Virus record (IMG/VR): IMGVR_UViG_3300030380_001149
Span: 1-58,965 of that record
Reading direction: 5' to 3' (one strand)
Length of the DNA: 58,965 nucleotides
Source of the DNA: a virus
Within the stretch, counting starts at the first letter, position 1; each line of letters begins with the position of its first letter. This document shows, in pieces, positions 35,082-43,357 of this stretch. The notes beneath the pieces are model-generated. The model was not told where the DNA came from, made no database searches, and saw nothing but the letters and a program-made list of their open reading frames with translations. The position numbers were made by a program, and so were the translations under genes.

Positions 35082-36649
35082 TGTATGAGGAATTGTCGGA
35101 GTTATTTAAAGGTAGCTCTGACTCTTTTATCAAGTCTACCACAGATGGTAGGCTTGATGAGAGAGGTAAGAAAGTAACAACTTACACTACTATAAATAAG
35201 TCCATAACCAAAAGAGATTGGAAGGCTCACTTAGACGGAAAAGTTCGTATAGGTGTCCGACCAGAAAGAGATGGTAAGTGTCGATGGGGATGTATAGATA
35301 TAGACCCTAGCTCTTATAAAAATTATTCACAAAAAAAATATGTGGATATCATAAGAGACTTTAAATTACCGCTAGTGCCAGTGAAATCTAAATCTGGTGG
35401 TCTGCACATTTTTGTTTTTTTAAATGAATGGGTAGAATCAAATAAAGTAGCGGATAAGTTATCAGTTATAAATAATAAATATTTTTTAGCTCAAGAAATA
35501 TTTCCATGTAATAAAGCATTAAATATGCCTTATCAAAATATGGATAGTAGTATGGAGTTTGCATACAATGATAATAACAATCCAGTGTTAGTGCAAAAGT
35601 TTATACAGATAGCAAAAGAAAAAACATTATCACCAGAGGAGTTTTTTAAATTACAGATAAAAGAATATGAACCAGAAAAGTCTTGGAAACATTTTCCACC
35701 ATGTGTGCAAAAATTAATACAAGAGCAATGGACAGGTAACAATCGAAACAATTATTTATTTAATGTGTTGGTATTAGAAATGAAAAAAAATAATGCTAAC
35801 ACCATGCAAACTTTAGAAGAGATTGCACAAAGTAGAAACACACAAATATTTCATAATCCATTACCACGAAACGAAGTGACACAACTAACAAAGAGTGTAC
35901 ACAAAAGTAGTTACGATTATCAGTGTCCGCCAAAGCATCCAGAGTATGCACCGATATGTAATAAAGAATTATGTAAACAAAGAAGGTTAGGGATTGGTGA
36001 AGCTACACCAGAGGTAATAGAAGATTTTTCTGACATAACTTTTATACGAGATACAAAAACTATTTACTATGAGTTCAGTTATCAAGGACAACGAGTCACG
36101 ATACAACCAGAGGATATGAAAGATGAAAAAACTTTTCGCACTAGATTATTACGATACAGAATTTTTTGGATGACATTACCCAAAAGTAAAAAAGGTCCTT
36201 CACCATTTGAATTATTAATGAAAGGTATTGTCGAAAGGTCAGTAGAAGATTCACAACATAAATTTGAAGATACAGTAGAAGAAGAAAAATATAATACATT
36301 AAAAAAGTTTTTTGAAAGTCACATTGAACAAGATAATTATGAAAGATTAAAAGATGGCTATGTCGTGTTAGATACAAACACTAACACTTGTTATTTTAAA
36401 AAAATAACTTTGGATAAATTTATCAAGAAAAATGCTGCACGAATATTTAACACTACTACAGATGCTTTGCGTTTGTTAGGATGTAGAAGAAAAGATTATC
36501 ATGAAGGAGAAAAAAATATCTGGCATGTAACATTACCAGAATTTATTAGTCACGAAATTATTAAACAAAAACCAAAAGAGAAAGTAACAGAATTAGACGA
36601 AGAGTATCATGACAAGTTTAGGACTACAGAAACAAAAAGAGATACATAA
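35081..36649 (+). CDS. AEP-type primase (TOTE conflict-system primase-like)
   Basis: A 522-residue protein. The N-terminal 150 residues carry the archaeo-eukaryotic primase active site: WGCIDIDP (Asp73 and Asp75) and VKSKSGGLHIFVFL (about 101-114). A central Cys/His cluster, CPPKHPEYAPICNKELC, may bind an Fe-S cluster or zinc, as in primase large domains. The C-terminal third (about 350-500) probably contains a DNA-binding or helicase-partner region. It should make primers for the PolA-type polymerase at 39248. No DnaG/T7-type primase-helicase is present. Stop overlaps the downstream helicase by 41 bases. Confidence 0.85.
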   Translation: MYEELSELFKGSSDSFIKSTTDGRLDERGKKVTTYTTINKSITKRDWKAHLDGKVRIGVRPERDGKCRWGCIDIDPSSYKNYSQKKYVDIIRDFKLPLVPVKSKSGGLHIFVFLNEWVESNKVADKLSVINNKYFLAQEIFPCNKALNMPYQNMDSSMEFAYNDNNNPVLVQKFIQIAKEKTLSPEEFFKLQIKEYEPEKSWKHFPPCVQKLIQEQWTGNNRNNYLFNVLVLEMKKNNANTMQTLEEIAQSRNTQIFHNPLPRNEVTQLTKSVHKSSYDYQCPPKHPEYAPICNKELCKQRRLGIGEATPEVIEDFSDITFIRDTKTIYYEFSYQGQRVTIQPEDMKDEKTFRTRLLRYRIFWMTLPKSKKGPSPFELLMKGIVERSVEDSQHKFEDTVEEEKYNTLKKFFESHIEQDNYERLKDGYVVLDTNTNTCYFKKITLDKFIKKNAARIFNTTTDALRLLGCRRKDYHEGEKNIWHVTLPEFISHEIIKQKPKEKVTELDEEYHDKFRTTETKRDT

Positions 36650-38219
36650 AAAAACTATAAAGATTTTTGGACCACCAGGTACTGGAAAGACTTATACTTT
36701 AATTGAACGCATCCTAAAAAGATATTTAGCAAAGGGTGTGCATCCTAATGATATTGCTTACATAAGTTTTACAAACAAAGCGGTCAATGAAGCAGTGGAT
36801 AGAGCTATCAATACTTTTCCTAATTTTAGTATTAAAGATTTTGAAAGATTTAAAACACTACATAAATATTGTCGTAGATATTTTGAAGAAGAAATATTTG
36901 ACCCAAAAAACTGTATGATAGATTTTGCATTACAAAGTAAAATTATTAAAACATCAGATAATCGTTTAGCTGACGATGGCTTTATATATAAAGATTGGTC
37001 ACTAGGGGTGTATGACAAAGCACGAAACACGATGCAAGACCCAGTGTTAACTTATAAAAAAGAAACATATAAAAAAGATTCCTTAGAAATATATTTAAGA
37101 AAAATATCAACCTATCAACACTACAAAAAAGATAGTTTCATAGATTTTACTGACATGATAGAACGAGCTATCGATGAGGTAGATTTTCCTAAATTAAAAT
37201 TATTAATATTAGATGAAGCTCAAGACTTCACTCCACTACAATGGTCATTGATTTATAAAATGGTAGATAATATAGACCGCATTTACATAGCTGGTGATGA
37301 TGACCAATCTATTTATTCTTGGAGTGGAGCAGACTCAAAATATTTTACACACTATTTTTCTGGTAGAAAAGTTGTGCTACGACAAACAAAAAGATTTGGA
37401 CAAGCTATCTATGACTTCTCACAAATTATTCGTAGAGGTATTATCGACAGCTTAGACAAAGAATATTATCCATCTGACAAAGATAGTTATGTAAAACGAT
37501 ATTTAAATTTTAGAGAGATACCATTACATTTAGAAGGAACTTGGTACATCTTAGGTAGAGTTAATTCTACAGTAAATGAATTACGGATGATGGCTAAAGA
37601 TGCTGGTTTATATTTTGCGGACAATCGAGGTAATAAATCTTTTGACCAAAAGCAATGGGATGCGATTAAGAGTTGGACTAAAATTGCTAATGGTAAAAGC
37701 ATCACGAAACACGAAGCAGAAAACATGATGAAATATATTCGTGAAATAAAAGACAGTTCTTTTCGTTCTGTAAAATTTTGGATTAGTTTATCAGATACTC
37801 AAGAGTATGACTTTGATGGATTGATTGATTGGTGTGGCTTAAATTTAAATGACGATAGTGCTACTAAACCTTGGTACGAAATATTGAAAAGAAATTTTCA
37901 TCCACCACAAGTTACATACTTTGTAAGATTGTTACAACGATATGGTCAGAAAACTTTAGATAACGAACCACAGATAATTATTGATACTATTCATTCTGTC
38001 AAAGGTGGACAAAGTGAAAATGTATTAGTATATAGTCGCACTAATTGGATAGCCTCTTTTCAAAACAAAACACCTTTTGAAAAAAGTGAAGAACGAAAAG
38101 TTTTTTATGTTGCAGTAACTAGAGCTAAAAAAAGATTGCACATATTAAGCACTGACCATAAATATAATTATCCAATCGGAGAAAACTATCTTACCTATTT
38201 AAGGGAGAAAAAAAAATGA
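36609..38219 (+). CDS. UvrD/Rep-like superfamily 1 helicase
   Basis: A 536-residue protein with the SF1 motif series: Walker A FGPPGTGKTYTL (20-31), Ia AYISFTNKAVNEA, II LLILDEAQDFTPLQW, III IAGDDDQSIYSWSGAD, IV LRQTKRFG, V DTIHSVKGGQSENVLVYS and VI VFYVAVTRAKKRLHIL. The order and spacing match 3'-5' Rep/PcrA/UvrD helicases, shorter than the ~700-residue bacterial enzymes because subdomains 1B/2B are reduced. It likely unwinds the fork with the adjacent AEP primase. Starts inside the primase gene. Confidence 0.92.
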   Translation: MTSLGLQKQKEIHKKTIKIFGPPGTGKTYTLIERILKRYLAKGVHPNDIAYISFTNKAVNEAVDRAINTFPNFSIKDFERFKTLHKYCRRYFEEEIFDPKNCMIDFALQSKIIKTSDNRLADDGFIYKDWSLGVYDKARNTMQDPVLTYKKETYKKDSLEIYLRKISTYQHYKKDSFIDFTDMIERAIDEVDFPKLKLLILDEAQDFTPLQWSLIYKMVDNIDRIYIAGDDDQSIYSWSGADSKYFTHYFSGRKVVLRQTKRFGQAIYDFSQIIRRGIIDSLDKEYYPSDKDSYVKRYLNFREIPLHLEGTWYILGRVNSTVNELRMMAKDAGLYFADNRGNKSFDQKQWDAIKSWTKIANGKSITKHEAENMMKYIREIKDSSFRSVKFWISLSDTQEYDFDGLIDWCGLNLNDDSATKPWYEILKRNFHPPQVTYFVRLLQRYGQKTLDNEPQIIIDTIHSVKGGQSENVLVYSRTNWIASFQNKTPFEKSEERKVFYVAVTRAKKRLHILSTDHKYNYPIGENYLTYLREKKK

Positions 38220-38374
38220 AATGTTACAACTGTGAAACAAAATTAATATGGGGTGGAGACCATGATTGCGAAGATGATGAGGAACATGAGATAGTGACAA
38301 ATTTATCTTGTCCAAGTTGTGGTGCTTTTCATTTAGTGTATTGGGGTAAAAAAGAAGATGACAAGAAAGAATAA
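38216..38374 (+). CDS. 52-residue zinc-ribbon protein
   Basis: ATG overlaps the helicase stop (ATGA). Two Cys-x2-Cys knuckles, CYNC near the start and CPSC near residues 32-35, plus acidic linkers, make a zinc ribbon likely. Such micro-proteins may modulate host transcription or bind nucleic acid. Function unknown. Confidence 0.6.
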   Translation: MKCYNCETKLIWGGDHDCEDDEEHEIVTNLSCPSCGAFHLVYWGKKEDDKKE

Positions 38375-38537
38375 AAAGTATGCAGTGTATGCAAAAAAAA
38401 TTATTTATTACAAAAGACAAGCAATGGGAAGAAGTGAAGAAGAAGTAAAAAGTAAAATGGAAAGATTAAAAACAAAAGATACTTATGATATAATAGATAC
38501 AGAGTTTTTTATAAGTGAAATTTTACAGGAGGAGTAA
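38358..38537 (+). CDS. 59-residue hypothetical protein
   Basis: Starts in the last codons of the zinc-ribbon gene. The product has a Lys/Tyr-rich helix (KKIIYYKRQAMGRSEEEV) and an acidic end. It terminates just before the ATG of the next micro-gene, within a chain of overlapping small genes. Confidence 0.5.
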   Translation: MTRKNKKYAVYAKKIIYYKRQAMGRSEEEVKSKMERLKTKDTYDIIDTEFFISEILQEE

Positions 38538-38606
38538 ATGACATATATAATAGCTTACACGATTATTAGTACCATAATTGGTTTACATAATGCAGGAGTA
38601 ATATAA
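38538..38606 (+). CDS. 22-residue hydrophobic peptide
   Basis: ATG at 38538 follows CAGGAGGAG (strong Shine-Dalgarno) and the stop overlaps the next start (TAATG). The product is a single hydrophobic segment (IIAYTIISTIIGL). The tight coupling on both sides argues for translation, though a translational linker is an alternative. Confidence 0.4.
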   Translation: MTYIIAYTIISTIIGLHNAGVI

Positions 38607-38794
38607 TGGGTAAATATCAAATTAATTATAAAATGGAATTTAAAACCAGACCAAGTAAGTTTGAAGTAGAATGTAAATTATTTGATTTGCTTAAAAATGG
38701 TTTTACTTTAAAATCAGTAGAAGAGACAAATACTATCGTAAGAAAAAAACATATACAGGAGAAAAAAAATGAGTGTCTGGGAAAAGGGCAGTGA
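38606..38794 (+). CDS. 62-residue hypothetical protein
   Basis: Starts MGKYQINYKMEFKTRP with a small alpha/beta pattern; ends in a Lys/Glu helix overlapping the next gene by 26 bases. Coupled to the upstream 22-residue peptide. Family not recognised. Confidence 0.5.
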   Translation: MGKYQINYKMEFKTRPSKFEVECKLFDLLKNGFTLKSVEETNTIVRKKHIQEKKNECLGKGQ

Positions 38795-38969
38795 ACACTA
38801 TAAAGAATTTAAGATACAACCTTCACAGTTTATTAATAAAAACGAATTAGGTTTTGCTGAAGGCAATGTCATTAAATACATTTGTAGACACAAAAGCAAA
38901 GGCAAAAAATCTGACATACTAAAAGCAATTCATTATTGTGAAATGATAATAGAGAGAGATTATGAATAA
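38769..38969 (+). CDS. DUF3310 (SaV-like) protein
   Basis: A 66-residue protein matching the DUF3310 pattern: HYKEFKIQPSQF, then GFAEGNVIKYICRHKSKGKK and DILKAIHYCEMII. It is preceded by an AGGAG. These small phage proteins sit in nucleotide-metabolism or replication clusters and have been annotated nucleotide kinase-like, but the catalytic basis is weak. Confidence 0.8.
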   Translation: MSVWEKGSEHYKEFKIQPSQFINKNELGFAEGNVIKYICRHKSKGKKSDILKAIHYCEMIIERDYE

Positions 38970-39255
38970 AGATGACAACAAATTAGTTTTTTTATTTGAT
39001 AATAAAAAAAATGAAGAGAATAAAAAAGAATTAGATGAGATGCTTATTGTTAGAAAAGCAATAATTAAAGCTATGAAGAACATAGAGTTAGAAGTATCAC
39101 CACATAACATAATAAAAGTTTTAGGGTTTTATCTTTGTGAGATAACTTTTAAACATTGTCCAGACCCTTTTGTAGCTACTAATTTATTATTACAAATAGT
39201 GGTAAACAAAACAGAAGCAGAGTCTTTGAAAATAATAAAGAGAAAACATGAGTAG
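38962..39255 (+). CDS. Hypothetical protein upstream of DNA polymerase
   Basis: A 97-residue, mostly helical protein (ELDEMLIVRKAIIKAMKNI, IIKVLGFYLCEITFKHCPDP). It overlaps DUF3310 and the polymerase gene by 8 bases each, so it is translated with them. Could be a polymerase accessory factor by position only. Confidence 0.55.
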   Translation: MNKDDNKLVFLFDNKKNEENKKELDEMLIVRKAIIKAMKNIELEVSPHNIIKVLGFYLCEITFKHCPDPFVATNLLLQIVVNKTEAESLKIIKRKHE

Positions 39256-41119
39256 CGGTTTACAATTAGTTTTTCCATTACAACAAACCAACATGTGGTC
39301 ACCACCTACAGAGTATGTGGATTTATCAGATTGTGATGAGGTAGCAATAGATTTAGAAACAAGAGATGAGGGTATTAACAATGGGTTAGGAGCTGGTTGG
39401 GCATTAGGTAAAGGTGAGATTATTGGTTTTGCAGTGACCTCGAAACATGGTAGCTTCTACTATCCGTTTGGGCATTTAGGTGGTGGTAATCTTATCAAGG
39501 AACAAGTCCTACGATACATGAAAGATGTTTGTGCTTTACCTTGTCGTAAAATCTTTCACAACGCATCTTATGATGTTGGATGGTTACAATCGTATGGAAT
39601 AAAAGTAGAAGGTGAGATTGTAGATACAATGGTTGCTGGTTGTTTAATCGATGAAAATAGATACTCTTATTCTTTAAACGCATTAGCAAAAGAATATCTT
39701 GGTGAGATAAAAGCGGAACAAGGATTACGAGAGTCTGCTCAACTGTATGGTGTTGACCCAAAGAATGAAATGTGGAAACTACCCTCTGAGCATGTTGGAC
39801 ATTATGCTGAACAAGATAGCAAACTTACTTATAACTTATGGCAACGATTTAAACATGAAATAGTAAAACAAAACTTAACAACTATCTGGGAACTGGAACG
39901 AGACTTATTGCCACACTTAATTGAAATGAGAAGTCGAGGTATACGAGTAGATACAGATGGTGCAGAAAAATTAAAAATAGATTTTAAACAAAGAGAAAAA
40001 ACTACATTACAAAATATAAAAAAGTTAGTTGGTAAAGATGTAGATATATGGGCAGCAAGAAGTATCGCTACAGCTTACGATACATTAGGTATTGAATATC
40101 CTAAAACAGTAAAGACCAAAGAACCAAGTTTCACACAACAATGGTTAAACGATGATGCTAACGATATTTCTAAATTAATTGTACAAGCAAGAGAGCTTAA
40201 TAAATTTCATAATACTTTCATTAATAGTATTTTAAAATACACACACAAGGGTCGAATACATGCAGAGATAAACCAACTACGAGGAAACAATGGTGGCACA
40301 GTAAGTGGTCGATTATCTATGAGCAATCCAAACTTACAACAACTACCAGCTCGTAATAAAGACTTCGGTAATTTAATACGAGGATTGTTTTTACCAGAAG
40401 AAGGTGAGAAGTGGGTCGCCTTAGACTACTCGCAACAAGAACCAAGGGTCGCTGTTCATTATAGTTTAGCTTTAGACTTCGATGGTGCAAAAGAAATAGC
40501 TAAAGCATATGAAAGCGGTGATGGAGACTTTCATCAATCAGTTGCTGACTTATGTGGTATTGATAGAAAGAGTGCTAAAAGTATTTCATTAGGTTTAATG
40601 TATGGTATGGGCAAAAATAAATTAGCTAACATGCTAGGTTTAACTTTTGATGAAGCAAGTTCTCTGATAGATAAGTATAATCGCAAAGCACCATTTTTAA
40701 AAATGCTATCCGATAAGTGTATGGATAAAGCACAAAACGAAGGAGTGATACGAACTAAGTTAGGAAGAAAATGTCGTTTTGATTTATTCGAACCAAAAGA
40801 TTTTGGAATACATCAAGCAGAAAAATTTGAAAATGCTAGTGCAAAGTATGGTGCTAAAAACATTAAACGAGCTTACACATACAAAAGTCTTAATCGATTG
40901 ATACAAGGAACAAGTGCCGACTCTACAAAGAAAGCAATGTTGAATTGTGCAACCTTGGGTCACTTGCCACTATTACAGGTTCACGATGAATTGTGTTTTA
41001 GTATTAAAGATAAAAAAGATATTGAGATTATAAAAGAAACTATGGAGAACTGTGTAGAGTTTTTAGTACCTATGAAAGTAGATGTAGCAATAGGTGATAA
41101 TTTTGGTGAAACAATATAA
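39248..41119 (+). CDS. polA: DNA polymerase I-type (family A) with 3'-5' exonuclease
   Basis: A 623-residue family A polymerase without a 5' nuclease. Exonuclease motifs: AIDLETRD (Asp35, Glu37), IFHNASYDVGW, and HYAEQDSKLTYN. Polymerase motifs: A WVALDYSQQEPRVAVH, B RKSAKSISLGLMYGMGKN (about 437-455), C LLQVHDELCFS. In motif B the residue equivalent to E. coli Phe762 is Leu. Length and architecture resemble T7 gp5, but no thioredoxin-loop equivalent is obvious by eye. It should replicate the genome with the SSB, AEP primase and SF1 helicase upstream. Confidence 0.95.
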   Translation: MSSGLQLVFPLQQTNMWSPPTEYVDLSDCDEVAIDLETRDEGINNGLGAGWALGKGEIIGFAVTSKHGSFYYPFGHLGGGNLIKEQVLRYMKDVCALPCRKIFHNASYDVGWLQSYGIKVEGEIVDTMVAGCLIDENRYSYSLNALAKEYLGEIKAEQGLRESAQLYGVDPKNEMWKLPSEHVGHYAEQDSKLTYNLWQRFKHEIVKQNLTTIWELERDLLPHLIEMRSRGIRVDTDGAEKLKIDFKQREKTTLQNIKKLVGKDVDIWAARSIATAYDTLGIEYPKTVKTKEPSFTQQWLNDDANDISKLIVQARELNKFHNTFINSILKYTHKGRIHAEINQLRGNNGGTVSGRLSMSNPNLQQLPARNKDFGNLIRGLFLPEEGEKWVALDYSQQEPRVAVHYSLALDFDGAKEIAKAYESGDGDFHQSVADLCGIDRKSAKSISLGLMYGMGKNKLANMLGLTFDEASSLIDKYNRKAPFLKMLSDKCMDKAQNEGVIRTKLGRKCRFDLFEPKDFGIHQAEKFENASAKYGAKNIKRAYTYKSLNRLIQGTSADSTKKAMLNCATLGHLPLLQVHDELCFSIKDKKDIEIIKETMENCVEFLVPMKVDVAIGDNFGETI

Positions 41120-41125
41120 TATAAC

Positions 41126-41154
41126 TTGACTTATTTTGTAATATCACATATTTA
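41126..41154 (+). promoter_or_regulatory. Promoter downstream of polA
   Basis: TTGACT (41126-41131), 17-base spacer ending in ATCACA, TATTTA (41149-41154). It lies right after the polymerase stop and could drive the small genes, dcm and thyX. The spacer carries the ATCACAT element shared with other promoters. Confidence 0.6.
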
Positions 41155-41161
41155 ATAAGAC

Positions 41162-41239
41162 ATGGCAAAAATACTTTTAATAACTATTTTTGGAGCTAAT
41201 ACAATCGTTTGGTTGTATTTATTTTTATTAACTTTATAG
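41162..41239 (+). CDS. 25-residue membrane peptide
   Basis: ATG 41162 encodes 25 residues, nearly all hydrophobic (ILLITIFGANTIVWLYLF). It lies just after the promoter, with little room for a Shine-Dalgarno, so translation is uncertain; it may be a leader peptide for the downstream gene. Confidence 0.3.
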   Translation: MAKILLITIFGANTIVWLYLFLLTL

Positions 41240-41248
41240 GAGATTATT

Positions 41249-41446
41249 ATGGACACGACTAAATGGAGAACAGTGGCAATACGAGTTGAAGATTTTAAAT
41301 TACTAAAAGGATTGTGTGAAAAAAAATACCGCAACCCAGCAGCTATGATTGGTAAATTAGTAAATGATTACATTACTTACTTATCTAAAAAAGAACAAAT
41401 TAAAATAGAGAAGTTAAAGAAGCAGTTGATGAATGGACAGAAATGA
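41249..41446 (+). CDS. Small ribbon-helix-helix-like protein
   Basis: A 65-residue protein after TAGGAG. The strand TKWRTVAIRVEDFKLLKGL and helix AAMIGKLVNDYI are in the order of a ribbon-helix-helix DNA-binding fold, followed by a Lys-rich helix. It is a candidate transcription regulator, one of very few in this genome. Confidence 0.6.
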   Translation: MDTTKWRTVAIRVEDFKLLKGLCEKKYRNPAAMIGKLVNDYITYLSKKEQIKIEKLKKQLMNGQK

Positions 41447-41607
41447 GTATTACTAAATCTTATTGTCATAGTTATTATTATTTACAAATAGCTAAAAAAT
41501 TATCTAACTGTAATAATAAAGAATGGGATAAATTATCTAAAGTAGATAGAGATAATTTTGAAAAATTAGCAAGAAGTAAAGAGTATGAATTACTTATCAA
41601 TATGTAG
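41443..41607 (+). CDS. 54-residue hypothetical protein overlapping dcm start
   Basis: ATG overlaps the previous stop (ATGA) and the gene runs 23 bases into the methyltransferase. Two Cys and a Tyr-rich helix (YCHSYYYLQIAKKL). No function known. Confidence 0.5.
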   Translation: MSITKSYCHSYYYLQIAKKLSNCNNKEWDKLSKVDRDNFEKLARSKEYELLINM

Positions 41608-42703
41608 TGGAATAGAATCTTGTAGTGTAGCTTGGCATCCATTAGGTTGGAAGCCTATTGGTTTTTCTGAGATTGAAGAGTTTCGTTCTGCTGTGTTACA
41701 ATATCATTATCCAAAGGTAAAAAATTATGGCGACTTCACGAAAATCAAGAAAGAAACAATCGGAACAAGACCAGATGTCCTTGTGGGAGGAACCCCATGT
41801 GCAACCTTTAGCATTGCTGGACTTAGAAAAGGGTTTGCAGAAGATAGAGGAAACCTCGCACTTGAGTTTATTAGGCTTATTGATAGAATTAGACCCACTT
41901 GGGTCATCTGGGAAAATGTGCCCGGTATCTTGTCATCTAACGAAGGAAAAGACCTTGGAACCTTTCTCGGAGCATTGGCAGAACTCAGGTATGGGTTCGC
42001 CTATAGGGTTCTTGACACTCAATATGTCAGAACAAGTCGCTTTCCAAGAGCCATCCCACAAAGAAGAAGGCGTATCTTCGTTGTCGGACATATTAGAGAC
42101 TGGAAATGTCCAGCAAAGGTATTATTTGACCAAGAACCAATGCAAGAAAATCCTTATCCGAGCAGAACAAAGAGACAAAGAGTTGCCAAAGAATTTACAA
42201 ATCGCATTAGAAGAAGAGGTGACTACATAGAGGATGATGTATCATCGACTATCTGTGCTAGAGATTATAAGTCTGCTACTGACTTAGTGGTAATTAGAGA
42301 TAACCATACTAAAAGTAATGGTAAACCTTGGAGTGAAGAAGATGTATCTTTTACCTTAACTACTGGAGATATACCAGCAGTTACTGTATTAGAAACCTCG
42401 ACTCCAGATAAAACTGCTAGAGTATATAAAGATGAGGTGTCACCAACTTTGACTGCTATGACTGGTGGTAATAGACAACCAATAGTTTTTGGTAATCGAG
42501 TGAAGAAAATTAGAAGGTTGACTCCTATTGAATGTGAAAGGTTACAAGGTTTTCCAGATAATTATACACAAGTGCCCTATCGAGGTAAGGCAAAAGAAGA
42601 AGCTCCAGTATCTAAAAGATACGAGGCTTGTGGTAGAGCTATGTCTATAAATGTTATGGAGTGGTTAGGAACTAGAATACAAAAGGTACATGAAAATGAT
42701 TGA
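41585..42703 (+). CDS. dcm: DNA (cytosine-5-) methyltransferase
   Basis: A 372-residue C5 methyltransferase. Motif I NYLSICSGIESCSVAW (2-17), motif IV GGTPCATFS with nucleophile Cys72, motif VI WENVPG (Glu110), motif VIII QRRRRIFVVG, a target-recognition region at about 200-320, motif IX RLTPIECERLQGFP and motif X YEACGRAMSINVMEWLG. It likely methylates phage DNA to evade host restriction; the target sequence cannot be read from the protein. The segment 41740-42230 uses G+C-richer codons than either end and contains a long alternate-frame ORF (41727-42230). Start ATG overlaps the upstream small gene; the next gene (thyX) starts inside its end. Confidence 0.95.
   Translation: MNYLSICSGIESCSVAWHPLGWKPIGFSEIEEFRSAVLQYHYPKVKNYGDFTKIKKETIGTRPDVLVGGTPCATFSIAGLRKGFAEDRGNLALEFIRLIDRIRPTWVIWENVPGILSSNEGKDLGTFLGALAELRYGFAYRVLDTQYVRTSRFPRAIPQRRRRIFVVGHIRDWKCPAKVLFDQEPMQENPYPSRTKRQRVAKEFTNRIRRRGDYIEDDVSSTICARDYKSATDLVVIRDNHTKSNGKPWSEEDVSFTLTTGDIPAVTVLETSTPDKTARVYKDEVSPTLTAMTGGNRQPIVFGNRVKKIRRLTPIECERLQGFPDNYTQVPYRGKAKEEAPVSKRYEACGRAMSINVMEWLGTRIQKVHEND
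41727..42230 (+). CDS. Candidate overlapping gene in the +1 frame of dcm
   Basis: A 167-residue ORF wholly inside dcm. ATG 41727 is preceded by CCAAAGGTAAAAAATT, a plausible ribosome binding site. The product includes SLSDILETGNVQQRYYLTKN and then CKKILIRAEQRDKELP. I recall the equivalent pattern (YxLSxKACxGILRRAExRGKxLP) from proteins annotated near phage cytosine methyltransferases. Conservation could be a by-product of the methyltransferase frame, since both derive from the same DNA. The raised G+C here is expected where two frames are constrained. Treat as a candidate. Confidence 0.45.
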   Translation: MATSRKSRKKQSEQDQMSLWEEPHVQPLALLDLEKGLQKIEETSHLSLLGLLIELDPLGSSGKMCPVSCHLTKEKTLEPFSEHWQNSGMGSPIGFLTLNMSEQVAFQEPSHKEEGVSSLSDILETGNVQQRYYLTKNQCKKILIRAEQRDKELPKNLQIALEEEVTT

Positions 42704-43319
42704 AGTACAATTAATTGATAAAATGGGGTCAGACTTATCTGTCGTTAATTCAGCTAGAGTATCGTTTTCTAAAATGCATACAGAAATACAAAATAACGAT
42801 GAAAAGTTAATTAAATATTTAGCTGTTCATAATCATTGGTCACCATTTGGTCATGCTTCATTACAGTTTAGAATTAAAGCACCAATATTTGTGGCTAGAC
42901 AATTAGTAAAACATCAAGTGGGTTTAGTTTGGAATGAAGTTAGTCGTAGATATGTTGATAATGAGCCAGAGTTTTATGTGCCAAAAATGTGGAGGGAAAG
43001 ACATAAAGATAAGAAACAAGGGTCTACAAATACTGAAGTAGAATATAATATTGATGCTATTATGGAAGTGATAAAAAAAACATATGAAGATATGTTAAAA
43101 AAAAATATAGCTCCAGAATTAGCTAGGATGATTTTACCACAAAACATGATTACAGAATGGATTTGGTCTGGAACATTGTTTGCCTTTTCAAGAGTATGTA
43201 ATTTAAGAAATAAAAGTGATGCACAAAAAGAAACCACTATAGTAACCAATAGTATTTCAAAAGCCCTGTGCAAAACTTTTCCACTAAGTAGCAAATATTT
43301 ATTGGAAGATTATGTTTGA
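42690..43319 (+). CDS. thyX: FAD-dependent thymidylate synthase ThyX
   Basis: A 209-residue ThyX. Key features: ARVSFSKMH, NHWSPFGHASLQFRIKAP, and the signature VARQLVKHQVGLVWNEVSRR, a KHQ-x7-S variant of the canonical RHR-x7-S; then ARMILPQNMITEWIWSGTLF, with Arg and dUMP-site residues. It converts dUMP to dTMP with methylene-tetrahydrofolate and FAD/NADPH, supplying dTMP for this A+T-rich genome. Starts inside the end of dcm. Confidence 0.95.
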   Translation: MKMIEVQLIDKMGSDLSVVNSARVSFSKMHTEIQNNDEKLIKYLAVHNHWSPFGHASLQFRIKAPIFVARQLVKHQVGLVWNEVSRRYVDNEPEFYVPKMWRERHKDKKQGSTNTEVEYNIDAIMEVIKKTYEDMLKKNIAPELARMILPQNMITEWIWSGTLFAFSRVCNLRNKSDAQKETTIVTNSISKALCKTFPLSSKYLLEDYV

Positions 43320-43357
43320 TTTTTTAAAGGTAGATAATTTTATGGGATTTGTAATAA

